Below are positions 43,935 through 52,961 of a stretch of DNA of 64,000 bases, one piece after another (within the stretch, counting starts at the first letter, position 1; the number at the start of each line of letters is the position of its first letter). Both the position numbers and the translations under genes were made by a program. The notes under the pieces were generated by a model that worked only from the letters and a program-made list of their open reading frames with translations, did no database searches and had not been told where the DNA came from. This DNA comes from Fimbriimonadaceae bacterium (lineage in GTDB: Bacteria; Armatimonadota; Fimbriimonadia; Fimbriimonadales; Fimbriimonadaceae), in the NCBI GenBank assembly GCA_019638775.1, contig JAHBTD010000001.1:744001-808000 (forward strand). The letters are read 5' to 3'.

Positions 43935-45082
43935 GCGGTCCGAGCCTGCTCAATCATCTCTTCTAAGGATTTGAGCCCTTTCTGATAGGAAGGCGTGTCA
44001 GCCATCCTTTTCTCAGACAGCAGCTCCGACTTGGCTGTCTCGGCGAGTTCAATGGCTCGAACTGGATCGCCTGACTTTAATGCGATCAACGCCTCAGACC
44101 GCGTCACCCAGCCGCGGACGCTCGTGAGAGGATCGGGGAGATCGGTCATCAAAGACTTCGCGTTTTCAAGTTCGTCGAACCTGGAAAGAACCAAGTAGGC
44201 AAGGTCGGTGCGAATCCCGGCCTCCAAGATAGGAAGGCGATCCTTCATCCCTTCCGCGATTGCCAAGGCTCGCTCGCGTTGTTCTCGTGCAAGTTCAAAA
44301 TCCTCTTGTGCATCAGCCAAAAAGGACGCCAGATACAAGCCCTGAGAATGCATTCGCGTATCGTCTTCTGGCACAAGCAGCAAAGGCGCAAGATGGGCTG
44401 GCCAGTCTTTGGCAAGCATCCCTTTCATAACACAACCCATGATGATCACGATTGCGACTGTTCGACGGGCTTCATCTCCTCCTTTGGACAGACTGAGGAG
44501 GTGCGCTCCATCTGTCAAGAAGCCTCTGGATTGGTAAGGGATTAAACTCACCAGCCCCAACAACAGACCGCTAATCCAGAACCAATGCAGAACGAGAAAT
44601 ACGGGAAATGCCCAAGTCTGATAGCCAAAAGACGCGTTGAGATAGAGCCACAGGCCAAAAGACACCAAAGCAAGAACAAGATTGGCAATCGGCCCGCCCC
44701 AAATCATCGCCCGGAAACGCTCAAGGACTCTCACTTCGTCGTCGGGATAGGCAAAGACATACCCTCCAAGACGTCGTTGATCATCGGCAGTGCGCTCCTT
44801 CCAGCCTCCTGTCTGCAGTGTCCACTCAAAGGGTCCAAATGCAAAGACTGCCACCGTAAACCCCTGCCGTCTTGCCGCCCAAAAGTGACCATATTCATGG
44901 ATAAAGATCGGAAAATACACGAGCGCAAGAGCGATAGGAAGGATTGGCAGAATGATGAGGAACGCCAGCAGGCTGAAAAGTACCTTGCCAGAGACCAACA
45001 GCAGCATGAGCGCGAAGAACCCGGCGAATGCCGCGTCGATCCAGAGCAAAGTTCTGAGAGTTGAAGATTTCTTCGGCTTCAT
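43898..45082 (-). CDS. site-2-protease-like M50 peptidase with helical repeat tail
   Basis: The 394-residue membrane protein has the zinc site IFIHEYGHFWAARRQG inside a helix, and a further loop with AMIWGGPIANLVLAL that supplies the second M50 motif. Later helices include LVLHWFWISGLLLGLVSLIPY. A C-terminal soluble region of about 150 residues looks TPR-like (DFELAREQRERALAIAEGM). M50 peptidases cut membrane proteins such as anti-sigma factors. A sigma factor lies next to it upstream, a suggestive but unproven link. Confidence 0.82.
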   Translation of the reverse strand: MKPKKSSTLRTLLWIDAAFAGFFALMLLLVSGKVLFSLLAFLIILPILPIALALVYFPIFIHEYGHFWAARRQGFTVAVFAFGPFEWTLQTGGWKERTADDQRRLGGYVFAYPDDEVRVLERFRAMIWGGPIANLVLALVSFGLWLYLNASFGYQTWAFPVFLVLHWFWISGLLLGLVSLIPYQSRGFLTDGAHLLSLSKGGDEARRTVAIVIIMGCVMKGMLAKDWPAHLAPLLLVPEDDTRMHSQGLYLASFLADAQEDFELAREQRERALAIAEGMKDRLPILEAGIRTDLAYLVLSRFDELENAKSLMTDLPDPLTSVRGWVTRSEALIALKSGDPVRAIELAETAKSELLSEKRMADTPSYQKGLKSLEEMIEQARTAQEPAASNLTPE

Positions 45083-45124
45083 CGGCAATGCACAATCCGC
45101 TTTCTGAAGGAGCGAATTCGAGCT

Positions 45125-45979
45125 TTAGCCCAGCATTTCCTTTAACCGACGACGCTGAGCGAGGAGCCGCAGCTTTTTGATGGCTTGAACCTCAATCTGC
45201 CGGATGCGCTCGCGGGAGAGTTTCATCTCTTTGGCGATCTCCTCTTGAAGCGCGGCATCGGCATTTCCATCCAGCCGGAACCTCATGCGCATCACTTTCT
45301 GCTCGCGCTCATTGAGCTCAGCCAGAATGCGCGTCAATTCGTTCATCAGTTCACCATCGACGATGTTTTGTTCGGGGTCGCCCGACTTCGGGTCGCGAAT
45401 GAGTCCGCCAAGGGTGGTGCCCGAACTGTCGCCCACTTGCATGTCGAGGCTGAGCATCTCTTGTGAGGATTGGATCAAGGTCGTCAGTTTCTTGGCGGAG
45501 ACACCGATGGCGGAGGCGAGTTGCTCCGTGGTCGGGTCCTTTCCAAGCTCGCGAACGAGTCGGATGCGTTCGCGCTCCACCTTCCTCAAAGATTGGGACA
45601 CGTGAGCAGGAAGCCGGATGGCTTTGCTCTTGTTGTCGATGGCTCTACCGATAGCCTGTCGAATCCAGTGGGTTGCGTAAGTAGAGAACCGGAAACCTTT
45701 GTTCGGGTCGAACCTCTCGGCGGCCTGCATCAACCCGATGGCGCCTTCTTGAATGAGGTCTTCGAGCGGTACGGCGCGGCTGCGATACGACTTGGCGATG
45801 TTGATGACCAAGCGCATATTGGCTTCGATCAGGCGTTGCCGCGCTCCCTGATCGCCAGCCTGTACGGCCCGCGTCAGGTAAAGCTCCTCTTCAGGAGTCA
45901 ACAGCGGTTCCTTCGTGAGCCTATTTAGATAGCTCGGTATGCTGTCTTCGGAATCGATTTGCTCAAAATCCCTTGACAT
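45125..45979 (-). CDS. RNA polymerase sigma-70 factor (group 1/2, RpoD-like)
   Basis: The 284-residue protein (MSRDFEQIDSEDSIPSYL) has sigma region 1.2 (LTPEEELYLTRAVQAGD), region 2 with DLIQEGAIGLMQAAERFD and FSTYATHWIRQAIGRA, region 3 and region 4 (LSRERIRQIEVQAIKKLR). It lacks region 1.1, so it is more likely an alternative than the housekeeping RpoD, though small RpoDs exist. A GTG at 45991 could extend it by four residues. Confidence 0.93.
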   Translation of the reverse strand: MSRDFEQIDSEDSIPSYLNRLTKEPLLTPEEELYLTRAVQAGDQGARQRLIEANMRLVINIAKSYRSRAVPLEDLIQEGAIGLMQAAERFDPNKGFRFSTYATHWIRQAIGRAIDNKSKAIRLPAHVSQSLRKVERERIRLVRELGKDPTTEQLASAIGVSAKKLTTLIQSSQEMLSLDMQVGDSSGTTLGGLIRDPKSGDPEQNIVDGELMNELTRILAELNEREQKVMRMRFRLDGNADAALQEEIAKEMKLSRERIRQIEVQAIKKLRLLAQRRRLKEMLG

Positions 45980-46313
45980 AAATTGCGCCACTCATCTTCG
46001 TCGTTAAGTACGGCCCCCAGCTTGGCTTATGCCGCCGCATCCCTGTCAGTGGCAGCAAGAATCGTGCCTGCGGCGAAAAGTTTGCTTTCGTGACCTTTTA
46101 GACGTGCGAAACAGGTCAGCCGTTCTTAGCAATTCGCGCGAAGCACCCCGCGTACTGATGAAAATACGTTGAGAAGGGCTTGAGGTTGCACCGACCTATC
46201 GACGATTCTGGAAGATTTCCAGCGATATGGCGCGCATTTGTAACAACCTTGAGGCTATAACACGTCATAATGTCTGAACCGAGGTGCGTCGTCGCGCCCG
46301 GGGGGTATTACGC
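45980..46313. other. divergent promoter region between the sigma factor and 46314 gene
   Basis: About 330 bases hold no gene. A TTGTAA sequence near 46239 and a CATAAT at 46266-46271 are possible promoter pieces for the rightward gene, but the spacing is 21 bases, longer than usual. Confidence 0.4.
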
Positions 46314-47822
46314 ATGAAGCGCTGGACCTGGATAATTTTGGCAACCGTTTTAGCGGGCTCTGCACTAGCCCAAGCGCCCTTTACGATCGTAAGGCCGGTC
46401 GAGGGCGCCAAGGTGCGCGAAACCGTTCGGGTGCAGATCCCGAAGAACAGCATTCCCGACAATTCCTACGTTGGGGTGTTCTTGAACGGCAAGTTCATTG
46501 AAGGGACGATTTTGGAAGCTAAGGGTGACTTTTACGAGTACCTGCTCGATACGAAGGCTCGCAAGATTCCCGATGGCAAGACCAAGCTCGAGTTAGTGCT
46601 GTACCGAGATGCAGCGAACAGTTCGAGGATTACCGACCGAACTTCAATTGAGATTGAAGTGGTCAACGTGGCCTCTATTCCGATCCCTGAAGAGGGGCTG
46701 GACCTGCACTACAAGTTCCAGGCAGGAAAACAGTACACGTATACAGTCGAGGATCGAACGGCGATTGTGACTATCAGCGAAGCTCAGGCCAAGCTTGGTG
46801 GACGCGCCGCCGAACTTCCCATCGAAGCTTCCCACGTCCGCATGCTTTATGCAATCGACAACGCTTACGGGAATGGAGACGGCTTGGTGCGAATGCAGGC
46901 GTTGCCAGAGAAGAACAAACGCTACGCTTTCCTGAAAACTCAGTCGGACCCCGAGGGTAAGAGATTCGAAGACTACGAAATGCACCCGCTTTATATGCGG
47001 CTCGACCGCAAGGGCGTTGAGAAATTTGGCTCCGTACCTGTCTATGCAGGCGTTGAGGGTGGTCTTCGCGAATCGATGCGAACCGATTTGTTCGCAACGT
47101 TTCCACTGCCTACTCTTCCCAACAAGAGGGTCAAGCCCGGCAGCGATGCGACGTGGAGCACTTGGAGCTCCTGGTTCCAAGCTGGCAACCTCGACCTCGA
47201 AAAGCTTGCGGAAACCACTTCGCTGGTCCAAAAGATTCCATGCCGTGGCGAGCTCCTCGGCGTTGAATGGGAAGCCGGGCACCCATGTGCGAAGTACCGC
47301 AACAGCCTCCGGCTGAACGCGGGCGCTCGACAGAACACCGGCGGCAGCGACGGTGGGGTCGGCCTTGGCAACACAGGCGTACAGATGGAAGAGACCATTT
47401 GGTTTGCTCTTGATCTCGGTATCCCCGTCAAGATCACACGCGACCAGCAACAGGATATCCGCATGCAAGCGCCTTCGGGCGGTGGCGGTGGTGGAGCGGC
47501 TCCCGGTACCGGTGGTGGACGCGGTCCTGGCCTCGGCACATCCGGCGGCGGTGGACGCGGTCCTGGCGCTCCGGGTAGCGGAGGCGCAGCCCCAGCCGAT
47601 GATCGGATTATCCTTCCCAACGGCAACTACGGCTACGTTCTGTTTGGCAACTTCTTCCGACAGGGTAGCGCAACCGGCAACGAAGGTGGCCCTCCCGGAA
47701 CTGGTGGACAAGGTCGCGGCGGAAATGCGGCTCCTGGCGCTGGCAACTCGGGCAGCGGTGGCGGCGGCGGAATCCAGTACATGCGCATCCGTCAGCAACA
47801 AATCCTTACTTTAGAAAAGTAA
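46314..47822 (+). CDS. secreted protein with Gly-rich C-terminal region
   Basis: The 502-residue protein has a signal peptide (MKRWTWIILATVLAGSALAQ). An Ig-like N-terminal domain follows (FTIVRPVEGAKVRETVRVQIP, VGVFLNGKFIEG), then a long beta-rich core. From about residue 385 it is dominated by Gly/Pro repeats (SGGGGGGAAPGTGGGRGPG). Such tails are usually flexible and could be a surface linker. I do not recognise the family. It starts 292 bases past the divergent sigma gene and is followed by tatC after 13 bases. Confidence 0.7.
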   Translation: MKRWTWIILATVLAGSALAQAPFTIVRPVEGAKVRETVRVQIPKNSIPDNSYVGVFLNGKFIEGTILEAKGDFYEYLLDTKARKIPDGKTKLELVLYRDAANSSRITDRTSIEIEVVNVASIPIPEEGLDLHYKFQAGKQYTYTVEDRTAIVTISEAQAKLGGRAAELPIEASHVRMLYAIDNAYGNGDGLVRMQALPEKNKRYAFLKTQSDPEGKRFEDYEMHPLYMRLDRKGVEKFGSVPVYAGVEGGLRESMRTDLFATFPLPTLPNKRVKPGSDATWSTWSSWFQAGNLDLEKLAETTSLVQKIPCRGELLGVEWEAGHPCAKYRNSLRLNAGARQNTGGSDGGVGLGNTGVQMEETIWFALDLGIPVKITRDQQQDIRMQAPSGGGGGGAAPGTGGGRGPGLGTSGGGGRGPGAPGSGGAAPADDRIILPNGNYGYVLFGNFFRQGSATGNEGGPPGTGGQGRGGNAAPGAGNSGSGGGGGIQYMRIRQQQILTLEK

Positions 47823-47835
47823 ACTACTGGGCGAC

Positions 47836-48666
47836 ATGCCCGTCAAGCTCAAGCGTAATCAGCGACGAAACTCTTCCGGTGATCCGGAAGAGTTTCGTAT
47901 GTCTTTGGGCGACCATTTTGAGGAGATACGGTCTCGAATTGTACGCGTGGTCATCGTCATCACCGTCCTCTGGATTATCGGCTGGTACCTGGAAAAGCCG
48001 CTTTATGACCTGCTAAATAACGTCATCGGTGACGTTGTCGAAATCTACAAGAAAACTCACCCCGACTTTGTCTACGCGGAACCGTTCTCCACGATGACGG
48101 CTCCGTTCATGCTCAAATTTAAGCTCTCCTTCATGATCGCCATCGGCATCGCCCTGCCCTACCTGATACTTGAGATTTGGGGGTTTGTTTCGCCAGGGCT
48201 GAGAGAGAAAGAGCAGAAGCCGATCAAGAGACTTGCCCCGATTAGCGTTTTCCTATTCTTTCTGGGTGCATTCTTCTGCTGGCTGATCCTTCCCCAAACG
48301 TTCGCATGGTTTCTGAGTTATCTTGAGGAATTCCCAGGCACTTCACTTTTCCAAGAGCCGGGGACGATGGTCTTCTTCACGCTCAAGCTGATTCTGGCTT
48401 TTGGGATCGGTTTTCAGCTTCCCTTGGTCGTGTATTTGGCGGCAAAAATCGGGCTTGTCACGCCTGAGACACTTCAGCATTATTGGCGGCACGGTGCGGT
48501 TTTCGTCTTCTTCGCCTCTGCCATCCTCACGCCGAGCAACGACGCCTTTACCATGCTGATGATGGCGGTGCCGCTGACGATCCTGCTGATGCTCAGCATC
48601 TTCTTCGTGAAGCTGACAATGCGCGATAAGGGTGAAGGCGATCCCGAATTGAACGATCTGGATTAG
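47836..48666 (+). CDS. tatC: Sec-independent protein translocase TatC
   Basis: The 276-residue protein has six helices and the TatC signatures MSLGDHFEEIRSRI, EPFSTMTAPFMLKFK, FVSPGLREKEQKPIKR and ASAILTPSNDAFTML. It receives twin-arginine precursors. No tatA is adjacent. The Tat-type signal of ActB is a likely client. Confidence 0.96.
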   Translation: MPVKLKRNQRRNSSGDPEEFRMSLGDHFEEIRSRIVRVVIVITVLWIIGWYLEKPLYDLLNNVIGDVVEIYKKTHPDFVYAEPFSTMTAPFMLKFKLSFMIAIGIALPYLILEIWGFVSPGLREKEQKPIKRLAPISVFLFFLGAFFCWLILPQTFAWFLSYLEEFPGTSLFQEPGTMVFFTLKLILAFGIGFQLPLVVYLAAKIGLVTPETLQHYWRHGAVFVFFASAILTPSNDAFTMLMMAVPLTILLMLSIFFVKLTMRDKGEGDPELNDLD

Positions 48667-48669
48667 GCG

Positions 48670-50907
48670 ATGAAGCCGCATCCGCTCAATATCCTGCACC
48701 AATTCGCTGAAGAGTTTTCGCTGGACCTCAACCAGTTCACCATGCCCGCGATGCCGGGGCGATTCGCCGAGCTTCAGGGCAAGCTGCACCCTCGGCTGTC
48801 GGAAAGACTGGCAGAGTTGGGGTTCGACAAGCTCTATAGCCACCAGGCCGAAGCCATTGACCACGCGCTCATGGGGATCAACACGGTGTTAGCAACCGGT
48901 ACGAGCAGCGGCAAGACTTTGGCCTTCCTGGCCCCCATCCTCAACGCTTGCTACAGCGAGCCCAACGCCCGTGCGCTTATTCTCTACCCAACCAAAGCGC
49001 TCTCACAGGATCAATTGGCCTCTTTCCAGAACGTGATCGGCACCGAACCCGTGCGATTGTCGACCTATGACGGCGACACGCCGAAGAGCCAACGTTCGAC
49101 GATCCGCAAGAGCGCGCACATCGTGATCTCTAACCCCGACATGCTCCATCTCGGCATCCTGCCATCGCACGAACTTTGGACGCCCTTTCTTCGCAACCTT
49201 CGCTACATCGTGCTGGATGAGATGCACACCTACACCGGAGTTTTCGGCTCGCATGTCGGAGGGATTATTCGGCGGCTGCTGCGGCTCTGCGCTTGGCACA
49301 ACGCCAAACCCACAATCATCGCCGCCACCGCTACAACCGCAAACCCCCAAGAGCACTTTCGACTGCTTACCTCTAGGGAGGCGATGATTGTGCTTGAAGA
49401 CGGCGCACCAAAGCCCGAACGAACCTACGCATTTGCATGGAGGCGGCTTGACGCAAGCACACGCCCAGCATCGCAAAATCAGCTCACTGGGTCGTTGCTG
49501 GCGAACCTAACCCAGTCCGGGTGCCGATCACTCGCCTTTAACCAAAGCAGAACAGCGAGCGAACTCGTACAGAAGTATGCGGCAACGCAACTTGAACTCT
49601 CTGGCGAGGGGCAAGGCAACAAGATCGACAGCTATCGAGGAGGCTACACGCCCAAAGAGCGCCGGGAAATCGAGAAGAGGTTTCGGTCGGGAGACCTCCT
49701 TGGAATCGCAAGCACCAATGCTCTGGAGCTAGGCATCGACATTGGTGGGCTCGACGTTGTGCTGATGAACGGCTACCCTGGCTCAATCGCGTCATATTGG
49801 CAGCAGGCTGGGCGATCCGGGCGAGGGAAACGACCTGGTCTTGCCGTGATGCTCGCGGCGGATAACCCGCTGGATTTTCTTATCGTGTCGGACCCGGAAC
49901 GTTTCTTGCGAACAAACTTTGGCGGCTCCCCCTTAAACCCAGGCAATCCAGCAATCCTAAGCCAGCAAATCAAGTGCGCGGCTTACGAACGGGCGCTTGG
50001 GCCGGAGGAGATTGATGCGTTTGGGATGACGGCTGGGCAAGTTGTGGCGGACCTTGAAGCTGGGGGGGAACTCACGTTTTCGGCGGGTCGATACTTCTAT
50101 CCCGAGTTTGACGCCCCGGCACCCAAGGTCAACATCCGATCCGCCGGTGGGGATGTGTTTAAGATCGTCACGAAGGATGGCGAACTGGGCACGATGGAGT
50201 ATTGGCGCGTACTGCAATCGGGATTTCCGGGCGCTGTTTACCTACACCGAGGCCAAACCTATGTGGTTAATGAGCTTGATCTCATCTCGAAAGAGGTCAA
50301 AGTGGAGACGCAGGACGTTGCCCACTACACCACAGCCCTGCTTCGAGGCTCCTCGAACGAGTTGATCGAGATAGATCGGCGGGCACAAGGACTATTCGAG
50401 GTCGGGTTATGCTCCGTTCAGATTCACGAGCACGTCGATGAATATCAAAGACGGTCCTTAGATGGCTCAAAAACCTCCGACACCGAGCCTTTGGATCTTC
50501 CCTCGATCGACTATCAGACTCTTGCTGTTCGATTTGAAGCCAAGTTCCCGGCAGAGGATGAGGTTGCTTCCCTTCATGGGTTCGAGCACGCTCTGCTTGC
50601 AACTGCACCCCTTATCGCCGGCTGTTCGCCACAAGACATCGGCAGTGTTTGGTTTGTGGAACTGCCCGAGCATGAGGGATCTGTGCTCTATATATATGAC
50701 CGAGCCCCAGGGGGGATTGGGCTCACGGAAATACTTTACGAAAGCGTAACGGAATGGATAGAATCAGCAAAAGATTTGTTGCTCAGTTGCTCCTGCACGG
50801 GCGGCTGCCCACGCTGCCTATTGCTCCCGAGATGTCCCGATGGCAACGACGTTCTTTCTAAACTGGGGGCGCTGGAATGGTTGGAACGTGCGCTGGACAG
50901 TCGATAG
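48670..50907 (+). CDS. MrfA/Hrq1-like DEAD-box helicase with DUF1998 domain
   Basis: The 745-residue protein has the helicase motifs GTSSGKTLAFLAP, LDEMHTYTGVFGSHVGG, ATATTANPQEHF and QQAGRSGRGKRPGL. A C-terminal DUF1998 carries four cysteines in CSCTGGCPRCLLLPRC. This is the layout of Bacillus MrfA (YprA), involved in repair of mitomycin-type DNA damage. No MrfB-like nuclease gene is beside it. Confidence 0.92.
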   Translation: MKPHPLNILHQFAEEFSLDLNQFTMPAMPGRFAELQGKLHPRLSERLAELGFDKLYSHQAEAIDHALMGINTVLATGTSSGKTLAFLAPILNACYSEPNARALILYPTKALSQDQLASFQNVIGTEPVRLSTYDGDTPKSQRSTIRKSAHIVISNPDMLHLGILPSHELWTPFLRNLRYIVLDEMHTYTGVFGSHVGGIIRRLLRLCAWHNAKPTIIAATATTANPQEHFRLLTSREAMIVLEDGAPKPERTYAFAWRRLDASTRPASQNQLTGSLLANLTQSGCRSLAFNQSRTASELVQKYAATQLELSGEGQGNKIDSYRGGYTPKERREIEKRFRSGDLLGIASTNALELGIDIGGLDVVLMNGYPGSIASYWQQAGRSGRGKRPGLAVMLAADNPLDFLIVSDPERFLRTNFGGSPLNPGNPAILSQQIKCAAYERALGPEEIDAFGMTAGQVVADLEAGGELTFSAGRYFYPEFDAPAPKVNIRSAGGDVFKIVTKDGELGTMEYWRVLQSGFPGAVYLHRGQTYVVNELDLISKEVKVETQDVAHYTTALLRGSSNELIEIDRRAQGLFEVGLCSVQIHEHVDEYQRRSLDGSKTSDTEPLDLPSIDYQTLAVRFEAKFPAEDEVASLHGFEHALLATAPLIAGCSPQDIGSVWFVELPEHEGSVLYIYDRAPGGIGLTEILYESVTEWIESAKDLLLSCSCTGGCPRCLLLPRCPDGNDVLSKLGALEWLERALDSR

Positions 50908-50938
50908 CCCCTGGTAAGGCCCGGTAGCTCAATATGCC

Positions 50939-50961
50939 GGTAGGTATCCTTTGAACCTACC
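50939..50961 (+). promoter_or_regulatory. hairpin abutting the DAHP synthase start codon
   Basis: GGTAGGT (50939-50945) pairs perfectly with ACCTACC (50955-50961) and the ATG begins at the next base. A stable stem here could hinder initiation or be an operator. TATCCT in the loop may instead be a -10 element. Confidence 0.45.
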
Positions 50962-51987
50962 ATGATCGTGTTGATGCAGTTTGGCGCCACAGAGGAGCAG
51001 ATACAGGCCGTCGTTTCCAGTATTGAAAGCTACGACCTGGAGGCGCTAGTCCTGCCCGGTGACCGTGTGGCGATCGGCATCCCCAGCGCAATCCCCCAAG
51101 AGATTCGAGACATGCTGGAGAGCGCCCTGTCTGGGCTTTCCGGCGTCAGCAAGGTCACCCAGGTTAGCCGACCGTACAAACTTGCCTCGCGAGAGTGGCA
51201 GCGAACCTCAACTGTTGTGGATGTTGGCGGGGAGAAGATTGGATCCGGGGCCTTCACGGTGATGGCGGGACCCTGCTCCATCGAATCCTACGACCAACTG
51301 CTCGATTCGGCGAAGATTGTCAAGGAGAGCGGAGCCACATTCCTACGGGGTGGCGCATTCAAACCCCGAACCTCGCCGTATGCCTTTCAAGGGCTTGCAA
51401 AAGAGGGGCTGCAAATCATGCAGCAGGTCGGCAAAGAGACGGGGCTGAAAACGATCACCGAAGTCATGAGCGCAGACCTCGTCGGGATGGTCGCCGAACA
51501 TGTCGATGTGCTTCAAATTGGGGCTCGATCCATGCAGAACTTCCCTCTCCTCATCGAGGCTGGGAAGAGCGGCAAGCCGATCTTCTTGAAGCGTGGACCA
51601 GCTGCCATTATCGACGAATTCCTGCTTGCGGCCGAGTACGTTTTGAATCAGGGCAACCCGAACGTGATCCTCTGCGAGCGCGGCATCATCCCACTGGATC
51701 GCAGCTACACCCGCAATACGCTCGATCTTGCGGCAGTTTTGGTGCTAAAGGAGCACTCACACCTGCCGGTCATCGTCGATCCGTCTCACGGCACCGGTGT
51801 GGCTCGCTTTGTTTCAGCGATGGCCAAGGCCGCGCTCATCGTCGGAGCGGACGGGGTCATGGTGGAGATGCACCCGGACCCGACCAAGGCGTTGAGCGAT
51901 GGTTCGCAGGCTCTGCCGCCCAAGCAGTACACCGATATGATGGGCGAGTTGAAGACCCTGCAGGCGCAGGTGGCGAGGCCGCAGTAG
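50962..51987 (+). CDS. DAHP synthase, type I-beta with N-terminal regulatory domain
   Basis: The 341-residue enzyme condenses phosphoenolpyruvate and erythrose-4-phosphate, the first step to aromatic amino acids. An N-terminal ferredoxin-like domain (residues 1-70, VLMQFGATEEQIQAV) is typical of the Thermotoga-like I-beta type, where it gives feedback control. The barrel has GPCSIESYDQLL, LRGGAFKPRTSPYAFQG, LQIGARSMQNF, FLKRGPAA and DPSHGTG. Confidence 0.95.
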   Translation: MIVLMQFGATEEQIQAVVSSIESYDLEALVLPGDRVAIGIPSAIPQEIRDMLESALSGLSGVSKVTQVSRPYKLASREWQRTSTVVDVGGEKIGSGAFTVMAGPCSIESYDQLLDSAKIVKESGATFLRGGAFKPRTSPYAFQGLAKEGLQIMQQVGKETGLKTITEVMSADLVGMVAEHVDVLQIGARSMQNFPLLIEAGKSGKPIFLKRGPAAIIDEFLLAAEYVLNQGNPNVILCERGIIPLDRSYTRNTLDLAAVLVLKEHSHLPVIVDPSHGTGVARFVSAMAKAALIVGADGVMVEMHPDPTKALSDGSQALPPKQYTDMMGELKTLQAQVARPQ

Positions 51988-52115
51988 ACAGGACCGTCCG
52001 TTTGCCTCGCCAAAAAAATACTGTCAAAAACACCTAAAGAACCGCAAACCCGCGCCGACAATCCTATTGGGACGACTCTTTGTCAGCCCCAAAAACCTCA
52101 AGTGGATTGTCAACT

Positions 52116-52952
52116 ATGCCGGTTCAAAACATCGAGTGTCAGATCGCACAGGGCCAAATTTCACGCTATCTCTCAGGAGACAGCTTCCCAACTGCGGTTG
52201 TGACCGAATTAGAGAAACACATCGCGGAATGCCCGAACTGTCAGGAGATCGTCAACCAGAAGAAGTCGATGCTCCAGGCCATGCTCCGGCTCCAAGGTGC
52301 GCCCGCCGCAAAGGCCGTAGTTGAGGTCTTGGAGGATGAAGAAGAGGCTGAGGTTAAGGTATCTGAGGTCACCCGCCAGCCCAAGCCCTCTCGGCAAACA
52401 CTTTCACAGAAGCTGATCGACCGTATCGCCCAGGCTCACGAGGAGCAAGAGAAGCAGGTTAGCACGAAACGAGAAGCCTTCGACAAGAAGAAGTTCTTTG
52501 GCAAGCCGCTGATGTATTCGTTAGCGCTTGCGGCAGTGCTTGTGGCGATGAGCTATGTGATGAAGGACCCGACACGGCTCTTTGGAGATCGAGTGGTCGC
52601 ATCAAGCTCTTCGGCAGCACTTGATCAGACACCTCCCCCCGTCGCCGCTCCGGAAGAGGACACCACCGGCACGACCGTCGAGCCCGAGATTCTCGGCAAC
52701 ACCGTCAGCAGCGTCACAGACAGCATTGCGAATGCCGCTTCCGCAGCCCTGGCAACACAGACCCTGCCCGAGCAGCCCGCAACCGAGCCGCCTACAACCG
52801 AGGCTCCGCCGAAGACTGTAGAACCCGCCGCAGCAAAGCCCACAACAGCCACGCCCACGCCGGCGCGAAAGACACAAAAACGTATTCCTCAGCGAAAACC
52901 CTCGTCATCTGGCATCCGCGTTTACGACAAGGATGGCAACCCGATTAAGTAA
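52116..52952 (+). CDS. zinc-finger (zf-HC2-like) single-pass membrane protein
   Basis: The 278-residue protein has an N-terminal zinc-finger of the anti-sigma type (QISRYLSGDSF, ELEKHIAECPNCQEIV, giving H-x3-C-x2-C). A charged linker, a transmembrane helix near residue 140 (PLMYSLALAAVLVAMSYVM) and a Pro/Thr/Ala-rich tail ending GIRVYDKDGNPIK follow. The topology is that of a transmembrane anti-sigma factor, but no ECF sigma gene is adjacent. The next gene is an STN-domain protein, with 9 bases between. Confidence 0.8.
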   Translation: MPVQNIECQIAQGQISRYLSGDSFPTAVVTELEKHIAECPNCQEIVNQKKSMLQAMLRLQGAPAAKAVVEVLEDEEEAEVKVSEVTRQPKPSRQTLSQKLIDRIAQAHEEQEKQVSTKREAFDKKKFFGKPLMYSLALAAVLVAMSYVMKDPTRLFGDRVVASSSSAALDQTPPPVAAPEEDTTGTTVEPEILGNTVSSVTDSIANAASAALATQTLPEQPATEPPTTEAPPKTVEPAAAKPTTATPTPARKTQKRIPQRKPSSSGIRVYDKDGNPIK

Positions 52953-52961
52953 GGAGACACC

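Noticed and set aside
50911-50961. tRNA-like GCCCGGTAGCTCA string near the DAHP synthase gene
   Set aside because: No acceptor stem, anticodon arm or GGTTCGAATCC loop follows at the right distance; it is a chance match.
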